This document shows positions 42,771-51,174 of a stretch of 64,000 nucleotides of DNA, in pieces; the stretch's first letter is position 1; every line of letters starts with the position of its first letter. Below the pieces are notes generated by a model. It saw only the letters and a list, made by a program, of their open reading frames with translations, was not told where the DNA came from and made no database searches. The translations under genes and the position numbers were made by a program. Source of the DNA: Neobacillus massiliamazoniensis (lineage in GTDB: Bacteria > Bacillota > Bacilli > Bacillales > Cytobacillaceae); assembly GCF_001048695.1 (NCBI RefSeq), contig NZ_CVRB01000003.1:558001-622000 (forward strand), written 5' to 3'.

Positions 42771-44960
42771 GTGGTATCGACAAGAAAAGACAACCTGACA
42801 ATCAATCTAGAAGCACCATCTTTTTATAATAATCGTGAGTTAAGCTGGTTGTCTTTTAATAAAAGAGTTTTAGAAGAAGCAGTAGATGAACAGAACCCTT
42901 TACTGGAGAGATATAAATTTTTGGCGATTTTCAGCTCTAACCTGGATGAGTTTTTTATGGTCAGAGTAGCTGGTTTATTAGACCAGATGAAGGCCGGCTA
43001 CAATAGACCTGAAAATAAAGCAGGATTGACACCAAAAGAACAAATCGCTGCTATTAGCAAAGTTACAAGTGAACTGGTTGAGGAGCAAGATCGAATTTTT
43101 TTAGAACTTTCCTCTTTATTAGCAAAAGAAGGGGTAAAAATAATTTCGATTACCGAAGTCAATACTTCACATCTATCTTTTTTAGAGACCTATTTTGCTG
43201 AACAATTATTTCCTGTTCTCACACCGATGGCGATAGATGCCTACCGTCCTTTTCCTATGTTATTAAATAAATCTTTGAATTTAGCCATTATACTGCAAGA
43301 AAATAGAGAAGGGAATGCCACCCCGTTCCCTTTTAATGGGAAATTAGCAATTGTACAAGTTCCGTCCATATTTGATCGCTTCATTGAATTGCCTTCAGAA
43401 AACGGGGAAAGAGTATTTGTCTTGTTAGAACAAATAATCTCCCATTTTATACATAAATTATTTAGTGGACAAGTTATTCATTCTGTCACTCCTTTTCGCA
43501 TCACAAGAAATGCCGATTTAGAGTTTGATGAAGACGGAGCTGAAGATTTGTTACATGAAATTGAAGAAGAACTAAAGAAACGTAAGAGTGGTGCAAGTGT
43601 AAGGTTAGAAGTCCAACGTCATTGTTACGACGGTCAAGTGGTCGATTATTTAAAAGAAGAACTTGAAATCGACAATAAGGATGTATATTTTATAGAGTCT
43701 CCTCTTGATTTGACGTTTCTCTATTCATTTTACAAAGTCATTCATTTTACACATGACCATTTGGTTCTAAGATCCTTCATTCCCCAGCCTCCACAAGATT
43801 TAGATCGTCGGGAAGATATTTTTTCTAAAGCACTTAAGGAAGATATATTGCTTCATCACCCATATGAATCGTTTGAGCCGGTTATTCAATTTATTTCCGA
43901 GGCCGCCAATGACCCAGATGTACTTGCTATTAAACAAACTCTCTACCGGGTAAGCGGAAATTCTCCTATTATTAAAAGCCTTAAGAGAGCAGCAGAAAAC
44001 GGAAAACAAGTAACTGTTCTCGTTGAATTGAAAGCCCGTTTTGATGAAGAAAACAACGTCCAATGGGCGAAAGAATTGGAACAGGCCGGCTGTCATGTCA
44101 TTTACGGTATGACACACTTGAAAACCCATAGCAAAATTACGCTTGTTGTTCGGCGTAAACTTGGAAAAATTGAACGTTTTGTGCATTTGGGAACAGGAAA
44201 TTACAATGATGCCACAGCTAAAATTTACACAGACATGGGATTAATTACCTCAAATCGGGAAATTGGCATAGATGCCACTAACTTTTTTAATTATTTAAGC
44301 GGGCATATGGATATGCCGGAATATAATCAATTGTCTGTAGCGCCGTTTGAAATAAGAAATACTTTCTTAGAGTTAATTAACCAGGAAATAGATTTTCAAA
44401 GCAAAAATGGGAATGGGTATATCATTGCTAAAATGAATTCCTTGTCCGACAAACAAATTATCCTGAAGCTGTATGAAGCTTCCAATGCAGGGGTAAAAAT
44501 TGATTTAATTGTCAGAGGCATCTGTTGCTTGCGTCCTGGCATAAAAGGAGTTAGCGAAAATATTACCGTCAAAAGTATTGTAGGGATTTTTTTAGAACAC
44601 TCGCGAGTTTACTATTTTCACCATAATGGGGTAGAGAAGTTATTTTTATCTTCTGCAGATATGATGACGCGGAACATGGAAAATCGAGTGGAAATCCTAT
44701 TTCCGATCTTGAAAGACCATTTAAAGGAACGAGTTAAGGGATGGTTTAAACTAATGCTTGCAGATAATGTAAAGGCGCGTGAACAAGATTCTGAAGGGGA
44801 ATATCATTACGTTAAAATAGCTGACCATGACGCTGTGGTTAATAGTCAACTTCTATTATGTAAGATGGCTTACGATAACAAAAATGAGAGGCAAGTAGCC
44901 AAAAATAAATTGACCAGGAACGGATATGAACCATTCGGAAAAAGTGATATTTTAGAATAA
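42771..44960 (+). CDS. ppk: Polyphosphate kinase 1 (second copy)
   Basis: A 729-residue Ppk1 with all landmarks: FYNNRELSWLSFNKRVLEEA, FSSNLDEFFMVRVAGLLDQ, phospho-acceptor His453 (THLKTHSKITLVVRR), and SSADMMTRNMENRVEILFP. It begins with GTG behind AAGGAG. It differs from the first copy in the middle domain (QENREGNATPFPF insertion) and by a longer, basic C-terminus. The upstream PhoP-like boxes suggest it is the phosphate-controlled isozyme. Confidence 0.96.
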   Translation: MVSTRKDNLTINLEAPSFYNNRELSWLSFNKRVLEEAVDEQNPLLERYKFLAIFSSNLDEFFMVRVAGLLDQMKAGYNRPENKAGLTPKEQIAAISKVTSELVEEQDRIFLELSSLLAKEGVKIISITEVNTSHLSFLETYFAEQLFPVLTPMAIDAYRPFPMLLNKSLNLAIILQENREGNATPFPFNGKLAIVQVPSIFDRFIELPSENGERVFVLLEQIISHFIHKLFSGQVIHSVTPFRITRNADLEFDEDGAEDLLHEIEEELKKRKSGASVRLEVQRHCYDGQVVDYLKEELEIDNKDVYFIESPLDLTFLYSFYKVIHFTHDHLVLRSFIPQPPQDLDRREDIFSKALKEDILLHHPYESFEPVIQFISEAANDPDVLAIKQTLYRVSGNSPIIKSLKRAAENGKQVTVLVELKARFDEENNVQWAKELEQAGCHVIYGMTHLKTHSKITLVVRRKLGKIERFVHLGTGNYNDATAKIYTDMGLITSNREIGIDATNFFNYLSGHMDMPEYNQLSVAPFEIRNTFLELINQEIDFQSKNGNGYIIAKMNSLSDKQIILKLYEASNAGVKIDLIVRGICCLRPGIKGVSENITVKSIVGIFLEHSRVYYFHHNGVEKLFLSSADMMTRNMENRVEILFPILKDHLKERVKGWFKLMLADNVKAREQDSEGEYHYVKIADHDAVVNSQLLLCKMAYDNKNERQVAKNKLTRNGYEPFGKSDILE

Positions 44961-44982
44961 CAAAATAACGACAAAACATGAA

Positions 44983-45036
44983 GGAGCCTGTCATCGAGGG
45001 TTAAAATGCCCTTTGGTAACAGGCTCTTTTTGTGTT
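44983..45036 (+). terminator. Rho-independent terminator
   Basis: GAGCCTGT / ACAGGCTC outer stem with an inner GAGGG / CCCTT pairing and T-tail. Confidence 0.8.
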
Positions 45037-45176
45037 CAATGGGAGAGGTGATGAAAAAAGAAATAACGATTATTTGTTTGAATTAACCCTTAAATAAAGA
45101 ATCTAAAAAAATAACCCGTATACATTGAGGGGATTAAGATACCTTTGGATTATCGGAAGTGTAAGAATGTTTGTAT

Positions 45177-46850
45177 CTATCTATTCCGATGCCTCTCTCG
45201 AAATCTATCGCGATAACTATAGCGTTCTCTGTCATTTTTCTGTGCTTTTATAACCTCCATGGGGCGCATCATTTCATAATCTTCATGCTCCAACAAATGA
45301 CAATGCCACACATAACGCCCAGTGTAGGGTCCAAAACGGCTTATAATGGAGGTAACGTATCCAAAGGGACTCTGAACTGTATCTTTTAATCCCATTTCAT
45401 AAGGTTCAGGAGGAATAGAAGGTCCTGTAAAAATAAGGTTTCCGGTTTTTTGAAAATGGGAAACATCAAACGGCTGGCGACCGAGAATTTGAAAGCCCAC
45501 CAAATGAATATGGATAGGGTGGGGAACATCATTGATCACATTGATAATTCGCCAAACTTCTATACTATCTACTTCAATATTTTCAGTTATTCGGTCCATC
45601 CACAATTTTCCATCCAATAAATTCAAGGAACGACCATACTGATCCTTAATTCTGACAAGTGTTAAATCTCTCGTTCTCTTTGCCATACTTATTGGAAAAC
45701 CTTTGATTTTCCTTAAAAAGTTAGGTATGGAGCTCGTATCTTTCCTTTTTAATGGTACGGTTACCCTGAATTGCATGACATCTCTTGTTTCCGGGGATGC
45801 ACTTTGGGTGACATTCTTTAGAATAATGGTTTTACCGTAGTATTTTGAAAAATCAATGATCACATCTACCCGCTCGGCGCTCATAAGTATAAACTCATTT
45901 ATTTTTACCGTTCTCTCAAGAAAGCTACGATCTGTACCAATTTGATAAAAAGGTTGATTGGAGTCCATTCTTAAAGTAAGGATTCGGCTATTCGATGCGT
46001 TTAAAATGCGGAATCGATATTTTCTCGGTTCAACTTCTAGATATGGATAAACCTTACCATTTACCAAGATCGTATCCGCATCAAAAGGAGGAACAATTGA
46101 AGGATGGGGAAGAGGAAGATTTGCATTACTTTGCTGAGAATGACCAGCATTGTTTTGTTGAGATGTAGCCTCACTATTTTGATGAGGTTGACCTGCATTA
46201 CTTAGAGACGGTTCACTAGGGTAGTAAAGTGATCCATCTGGGTTAATCGAACGGTCTACAATTAAAAGAGGGATTTCATATTTTCCTCTTGGAAGATTAA
46301 GGATTTTTTCATTTGCGTCTCGTATGAGATAGAATCCCGCGAGTCCAGCGTAAACATTCAATCTTGTAATTCCTATCGTATGGTCGTGATACCATAACGT
46401 TGTAGCTGGTTCAATGTTTGGATACGAATAAACCTCTTGTTTGAATAAAGGTCCCGTTTCTTCAAAATTTCTTGTAAACCACGCTTCAGGGTAACCATCA
46501 CTATTGGCAGGTGTTCTTCCTCCATGTAAATGAACAACGGTTCTAACCTCTGGAACCGTTAGTTCTGACCCATGAACCGTTATATCAACGGGAAGAAAAT
46601 GCTTATTCGGTAGATCATTTATCCATTTAACAAACACTGTTTCATTACGCATCACATCGAATGTGGGACCCGGAAATCTTCCTTCATAACCCCATAAACG
46701 GGTTGGAGGAAGGTCCCTGTGTAGCTTCTGATAAAACTCCTTCATGGTCACTTTATAATATGAGCCTTGCTCGTCTCGTTTGATTGGTGAAATAGTTTTG
46801 GGAATCGGTAGTTTATCAACGAATTTTATCAGATTTACTTTTGCAGGCAT
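45177..46850 (-). CDS. cotA: CotA-type spore-coat laccase (multicopper oxidase)
   Basis: A 557-residue multicopper oxidase with all copper motifs: HLHGG, WYHDHT, HPIHIHL and HCHLLEHEDYEMM. The start (LIKFVDKLPIPKTISPIK) is that of B. subtilis CotA (513 residues), which oxidises phenolics and bilirubin in the outer spore coat and pigments the spore. It has no signal peptide, as CotA. The extra length is an Asn/Gln/Ser/His-rich insert at about 213-245 (NAGQPHQNSEATSQQNNAGH). It is divergent from a cwlJ-like gene. Ribosome binding site AAGGAGGGG. Mother-cell expression is inferred. Confidence 0.92.
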   Translation of the reverse strand: MPAKVNLIKFVDKLPIPKTISPIKRDEQGSYYKVTMKEFYQKLHRDLPPTRLWGYEGRFPGPTFDVMRNETVFVKWINDLPNKHFLPVDITVHGSELTVPEVRTVVHLHGGRTPANSDGYPEAWFTRNFEETGPLFKQEVYSYPNIEPATTLWYHDHTIGITRLNVYAGLAGFYLIRDANEKILNLPRGKYEIPLLIVDRSINPDGSLYYPSEPSLSNAGQPHQNSEATSQQNNAGHSQQSNANLPLPHPSIVPPFDADTILVNGKVYPYLEVEPRKYRFRILNASNSRILTLRMDSNQPFYQIGTDRSFLERTVKINEFILMSAERVDVIIDFSKYYGKTIILKNVTQSASPETRDVMQFRVTVPLKRKDTSSIPNFLRKIKGFPISMAKRTRDLTLVRIKDQYGRSLNLLDGKLWMDRITENIEVDSIEVWRIINVINDVPHPIHIHLVGFQILGRQPFDVSHFQKTGNLIFTGPSIPPEPYEMGLKDTVQSPFGYVTSIISRFGPYTGRYVWHCHLLEHEDYEMMRPMEVIKAQKNDRERYSYRDRFRERHRNR

Positions 46851-47092
46851 TTGAGTCAGCCCCTCCTTACAATTAATACTCTAAGTAAGTTTATGAAGGA
46901 AAACTTGTTCATTATGTTTTTAACCAAACACTAGGGATGAATTTTTCCTTATTCCCTTACCGTGGTAGTTGAAGAGAAAATTTGAATTTTATGGTAAAGG
47001 TTATTTGCGAGATGGAGTGGGAATCTCTTATTTTTAGCTTTTGTGAATCTGATAAGGTCTTACTGGCATACGTATAATAAGAGGTGATCGGT

Positions 47093-47539
47093 ATGCCAAG
47101 AGTAAAATATACAACTGATGACGTAGATTTATTGGCAAGAATGATCAGAGCCGAAGCAGAGGGTGAAGGCGAACAAGGAATGCTAATGGTTGGAAATGTT
47201 GGTGTAAATCGTATAGTGTGCAATTGCTTGGATTTTAAAGACATTAGAACTGTCCACCAAATGGTTTATCAAATTCAAGGTGGAAATTATTCCTTTGAAT
47301 GTGTTGAAAAAGGCTATTTTTATCAGCGAGCTAGATCACAAGAAAAAAGATTAGCCAAAAAAAATTTAGATTATTATAGATTATATCCAGCAACATATTC
47401 ATTATGGTATTTTAACCCTCCAGGGGAGGCAGGACAATGCCCACCACAATGGTATGATCAAAAATTAGTTGATGGTTTTAAAAACCATTGTTTTTATCAA
47501 CCAAGTCAACAAGATTGTCCAAATGTATTTAATGGATAA
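47093..47539 (+). CDS. cwlJ: CwlJ-like spore cell-wall hydrolase
   Basis: A 148-residue Hydrolase_2 protein (YTTDDVDLLARMIRAEAEGE with the catalytic Glu, GNVGVNRI, GQCPPQWYDQ). Length and lack of signal peptide and peptidoglycan-binding domain match CwlJ (142 residues), which degrades cortex during germination, rather than SleB. GAGGTGATC precedes the ATG used; a GTG three codons earlier lies inside that site. CATACGTATAAT upstream resembles a sigma-E -10 element. Confidence 0.88.
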   Translation: MPRVKYTTDDVDLLARMIRAEAEGEGEQGMLMVGNVGVNRIVCNCLDFKDIRTVHQMVYQIQGGNYSFECVEKGYFYQRARSQEKRLAKKNLDYYRLYPATYSLWYFNPPGEAGQCPPQWYDQKLVDGFKNHCFYQPSQQDCPNVFNG

Positions 47540-47638
47540 ATTTTAGGCTTTATATCAAACTCTTTCCAAGATCATTTTAAAAAACGAAGGATGACTTTTA
47601 TTTTTGTTAAAGATATGTTGAAATATGAATCCAAAAAA

Positions 47639-47672
47639 TGAAAAGCACAGTTGTACTGTGCTTTTCATTTTT
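47639..47672 (+). terminator. Rho-independent terminator
   Basis: GAAAAGCACAG / CTGTGCTTTTC stem and T-rich tail after cwlJ. The rest of the 320-bp gap is AT-rich promoter-like DNA. Confidence 0.88.
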
Positions 47673-47860
47673 CCATTCAATTATTTTACCTTGTACTTAT
47701 TAAATCCCAAATCAATAAATAATTGTTAAAAAATTATGAATAAAAAATTAATAAAATTGTAAATATTCAGGAATTTATTGTTTGATATGTTGAATTTTGC
47801 TAATGTATTTACAAAAGTGGAAATTATTATTTTTTATAATTTATCCTGAAGGAGTAATTT

Positions 47861-49279
47861 ATGAAAATCAGGTTCCTTTATCAATTAGTTTTAAGTCATT
47901 TAGGTGTTATCTTGGTTGCATTTTTATTATTAAGTACCTTATTTACACATTATATTGAAACGGTAGTTTATCAGGATAAATCTAAAGAATTATTATCGTA
48001 TGGAAAAAATATTCTGCTTGCGTTAGAAAATAATGAATTCGGTCCAGAAAAAGTAATAGGACAATATGAAGAGGTTTTAGCTGGTAGAAACATTAATTTT
48101 TCTCTATTTAATCAAGATGGAAATATCCTATATCCTAAAGGACTCCTAGTTCCAGATGTAAAACTAACGGATGTTGCCCTTGGAAAAATTAAAGGTGGTT
48201 CACCACTTGTAGTTAAAGATAGGATTAGAGGTTCTAATAACGAAGTTACCCTTGTGGCATTACCTTATTTAATAAATAACAAGTTAGTTGGGGGAATATT
48301 ACTAACGTCTCCTATTAGTGGCTCTAATGTGATGATAAATCAAATTAATCATTACTTGATTTATGCCATTCTTATAGCCTTATCAGTATCTTTATTATTG
48401 AGTTGGTTACTATCTAGAATACACGTTAATAGAATTAAACGTATTCAAAAAGCAACATCAATTGTTTCTTCTGGAGATTATTCTGTAACAATTCCGACTT
48501 CCCACTTTGATGAGATAGGTGAACTAGGAAATGACTTTAACCAAATGGTAGACAAAATTAATCGTTCAATGGAAGAAATCAGTGCCTTGGAAAGCAGAAG
48601 AAGGCAATTTATGTCTGATGTTTCACACGAATTAAAAACCCCACTTACTACTATATGTGGAGTTTTAGATGGATTAAATCAAAATATGATCCCCGAAAAA
48701 GAAAGACAAAATGGGATTGCACTTGTTACTAAAGAAGCAAAAAGATTAATACGTCTTGTGAATGAAAATTTGGACTATGATAAAATCAGGTCCAATCAAA
48801 TTAAGCTATTTATACAAGAAATTCAAGTGTTAGAGATAATTGAGGTAATTAAAGATCAATTATACATTCAAGCAGCAGAAAAAGATAATGAGATCATTAT
48901 TGAAGCCGATGAACACTTAATAATTTTTGCTGATTTAGATAGATTACTACAAATTCTCATTAATATTGTTAAAAACAGTATTCAGTTTACAAGTGGTGGA
49001 ACAATTTTCATTCGAGGGAAAGAAGATGAACAGGAGACAATAATAGAGGTTGAAGACACCGGTATTGGAATCGAAGCAAGTGAAGTGGAAAATATTTGGG
49101 GAAGATTTTATAAAGCAGATGTTTCAAGAACCAATAATCCATTTGGAGAATTTGGACTGGGATTATCTATTGTTAAGAAACTTGTAGAACTGCATAATGG
49201 TAAAATTGAGGTATTTAGTGTTAAGAATGAGGGTACAAAATTTGTTCTAAGATTTCCAAAAATGAATTTAAATTCATAA
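47861..49279 (+). CDS. Orphan sensor histidine kinase
   Basis: A 472-residue kinase: helix about 9-31, extracellular sensor (about 32-165), helix 167-187, HAMP (188-240), dimerisation domain with His256 (DVSHELKTPLTT), and HATPase with N box (LINIVKNSIQFTSG), DTGIGIE and GEFGLGLSIVKKLVE. It resembles YclK/PhoR-type kinases. No response regulator gene lies next to it and terminators flank it on both sides, so it is an orphan whose partner is elsewhere. Confidence 0.92.
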   Translation: MKIRFLYQLVLSHLGVILVAFLLLSTLFTHYIETVVYQDKSKELLSYGKNILLALENNEFGPEKVIGQYEEVLAGRNINFSLFNQDGNILYPKGLLVPDVKLTDVALGKIKGGSPLVVKDRIRGSNNEVTLVALPYLINNKLVGGILLTSPISGSNVMINQINHYLIYAILIALSVSLLLSWLLSRIHVNRIKRIQKATSIVSSGDYSVTIPTSHFDEIGELGNDFNQMVDKINRSMEEISALESRRRQFMSDVSHELKTPLTTICGVLDGLNQNMIPEKERQNGIALVTKEAKRLIRLVNENLDYDKIRSNQIKLFIQEIQVLEIIEVIKDQLYIQAAEKDNEIIIEADEHLIIFADLDRLLQILINIVKNSIQFTSGGTIFIRGKEDEQETIIEVEDTGIGIEASEVENIWGRFYKADVSRTNNPFGEFGLGLSIVKKLVELHNGKIEVFSVKNEGTKFVLRFPKMNLNS

Positions 49280-49332
49280 ATGTAGAATTCATTTGTATAG
49301 GTTGATTTTGGATCACATTTGTGAAACTGACT

Positions 49333-49378
49333 TTGTGACACAAACGCTTATGTATCAACGTTTGTGTCACAAAAATAA
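49333..49378 (+). terminator. Rho-independent terminator
   Basis: A 14-bp perfect stem, TTGTGACACAAACG / CGTTTGTGTCACAA, then A/T-rich sequence. Confidence 0.85.
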
Positions 49379-49542
49379 TAAAAAAAATTGATTAATAGTG
49401 TACCAGTGTCATTACAACAACCATATATTAAATTTTTTTACTAAATCAATATGTTTTTTATAGTCCAATTAAAGATATTGGTACAAGCAAATTCTTTGAT
49501 TTCCCATATTTTAAAATAACAACAAATATGAGGTGATAAAAA

Positions 49543-49779
49543 TTGAGTTCCCATTCCACTCGAAATCGTGATCATCACTGTAAATGTGGACCTGATTGCG
49601 ATTGTGATTCTGAATATGGTTGTGACTCTCGTTGCAATTGTGGACCAAATTGTAAATGTGGCTCTCGATGCAATTGTGGACCAGACTGTAATTGTGGTTC
49701 TCATTGCAAATGCGGTCCAAGCTGCAAATGTGGCCCAAATTGTAAATGTGGCTCCAGCCAAGTCTGGCTCAATTTATAA
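49543..49779 (+). CDS. Cys-rich metallothionein-like repeat protein
   Basis: A 78-residue protein with 19 cysteines. From residue 13 to 69 it is built of CxCG units every six residues (CKCGPD, CDCDSE, CNCGPN, CKCGSR ...), giving nine C-x-C pairs and one lone Cys27. There is no signal peptide and few hydrophobic residues except a short VWLNL tail. Such density of CxC is typical of metal-thiolate proteins, so metal storage or detoxification is likely; it does not match a family I can name. Start is TTG behind GAGGTGATA. The underlying DNA is an 18-bp tandem repeat. Copper-linked genes lie downstream. Confidence 0.75.
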   Translation: MSSHSTRNRDHHCKCGPDCDCDSEYGCDSRCNCGPNCKCGSRCNCGPDCNCGSHCKCGPSCKCGPNCKCGSSQVWLNL

Positions 49780-49826
49780 TTGTCGTGCTAACTATAAAAA
49801 TTGGTATAAAAGAAAGAAGGACTTAA

Positions 49827-50072
49827 ATGCTAGAAAAGAATGACTGGAGACTAACTAACCAAGAATCATCTTTAATCGGTGCACAACTTTACCTTAAAAA
49901 GTTTATATCTAGATCAAAAGACCATGAGCACTGTGTGTTTTGTTTGAGAAAGATTATGGATGATAACAGTAAAGATGATTTATACAGAGAAGCGTATACC
50001 ACACAGGATGAACAGCATTGGGTGTGTAAATATTGTTTTATTGACTTTAAAGATATGTTCAAATGGAAATAA
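49827..50072 (+). CDS. Small CxxC zinc-type protein, unknown
   Basis: An 81-residue protein with two CxxC pairs (HCVFC at 35-39, VCKYC at 66-70) and the ending CFIDFKDMFKWK. Similar small proteins (DHEHC...C, QHWVC-xx-CF-DFKDMF) are widespread in Bacilli and uncharacterised. It probably binds zinc. GAAAGAAGGA lies about 10 bases before the ATG. A terminator follows within a few bases. Confidence 0.7.
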   Translation: MLEKNDWRLTNQESSLIGAQLYLKKFISRSKDHEHCVFCLRKIMDDNSKDDLYREAYTTQDEQHWVCKYCFIDFKDMFKWK

Positions 50073-50074
50073 TG

Positions 50075-50103
50075 AAACCCATTCAGCTGAATGGGTTTTG
50101 TAT
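50075..50103 (+). terminator. Hairpin terminator
   Basis: AAACCCATTCAG directly followed by its complement CTGAATGGGTTT, then TGTATAT; immediately after the CxxC protein gene. Confidence 0.7.
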
Positions 50104-50198
50104 ATAATGGTTGTTTTTAAGATAGATAGTCAAATCCATCACACTTTTCTTATAATTCTTTTCTCATTGTATAAGTTAACTAACTGTTATGAATCAAC

Positions 50199-50720
50199 CT
50201 AAAATAATTTAAAATTAAAATTTACAAGTAAAACCAATAATAATAAAAGAGCAATGAAAACAATGAGATTGACTTTATTTTTTTTATGTGAGTATTCTTT
50301 GTGGTTTTTTATTTCTTCATCCATTATACGAAGTAGTAAAACACTTATCGAAAAATCAATTATGTCAATAAAGTAAACTGTGACTTCTGCAGATTGGGGT
50401 GACAACATAACTCCTAACATGGCACCCATCATACCACCCATTATTCCTGCAGTTATTCCCTCTAATGAAGCCATTAAAGAAATAGGTCTTCCAGTTACAT
50501 ATCCCACAAAAATGCCTATTAATACAGAAAAAATTGTTGGTATGGCTATATCCTTTTCTTGAATCAGAACACCTATAAAAGTACCTATTGCAATACTTGT
50601 CATCATTGAGTTTGTCATACTTCCAATCATGGTTGAAAGATATTTTCTATTTTTGTAAGTATAGTAAGCTACAAAACTTGACAAGAGAAATATTAGCAGA
50701 AAGCTAATCGGAAGCAACAT
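50199..50720 (-). CDS. Gly/Met-rich polytopic membrane protein
   Basis: A 173-residue protein with four to five helices, including a Gly-Met-rich one (LEGITAGIMGGMMGAMLGVM) that repeats a small-residue packing motif. An acidic-basic loop and a last hydrophobic helix end the protein. Related sequences are often encoded near copper or plastocyanin-type genes, which fits the CopC-CopD gene to the right, but I do not recognise a defined family. AAAGCAGGTGATT lies before the ATG. Confidence 0.6.
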   Translation of the reverse strand: MLLPISFLLIFLLSSFVAYYTYKNRKYLSTMIGSMTNSMMTSIAIGTFIGVLIQEKDIAIPTIFSVLIGIFVGYVTGRPISLMASLEGITAGIMGGMMGAMLGVMLSPQSAEVTVYFIDIIDFSISVLLLRIMDEEIKNHKEYSHKKNKVNLIVFIALLLLLVLLVNFNFKLF

Positions 50721-51025
50721 TTTGGTACAATCACCTGCTTTCCAAAAAAAGGAGCATTCTTGTTACCCCTTAAGTCAATTTCGTAACTATTTTCCTCATT
50801 AGCGAACCCCTAATTATATATTTAATAAATACGTCCCTTACTAATATGATAAATAAAGCTTGTTAATGCATAGTGCATTATTTTGTGTAATAAATTGTGA
50901 TATGTTGATATTTCTTAACACATATTTCACATTTTCATTTTGTTAATCAAAATATAACGATTAGTGCTAAGTTAGTTTATTTTCTATTGGATCCAGGTTT
51001 TTAGTTAAGTTGTTGCTAACCGCAG

Positions 51026-51160
51026 GTACTAGCATTTGAAACATCAAAATATGTGGAACAATTTCAGAAAGGCTTTGGTGGTGTGATCTCCAAATATAAT
51101 GAAGCAGATGAAATCATCAATAGAATGAATGGTGAAAGAGGTTGTATATGCCATAGATAG
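51026..51160 (+). pseudogene. NosL-like C-terminal remnant (possibly ycnK)
   Basis: A stop-preceded frame without a start codon reads VLAFETSKYVEQFQKGFGG then VISKYNEADEIINRMNG and stops just before the CopC-CopD gene. The FET-x-x-Y-x-x-x-F-x-x-x-x-GG pattern is that of NosL copper-binding domains. In B. subtilis the copper regulator YcnK, which ends in a NosL domain, lies directly before ycnJ, so this may be what is left of a ycnK gene. Confidence 0.5.
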
Positions 51161-51174
51161 GAGGAAGAGTCGGC

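Noticed and set aside
43800-44186. Minus-strand 128-codon open frame inside the second ppk
   Set aside because: Antisense shadow of highly conserved Ppk1 codons.
49570-49760. CRISPR-like regular repeat
   Set aside because: The repeat is a continuous 18-bp coding tandem without unique spacers.
49441-49761. Minus-strand frames of about 75-106 codons opposite the Cys-rich gene
   Set aside because: They arise from the same 18-bp repeat read backwards; composition is low-complexity (Ile/Thr/Ala or Asn/His) and there is no sensible ribosome binding site. The plus strand has a good start and a coherent CxC pattern.
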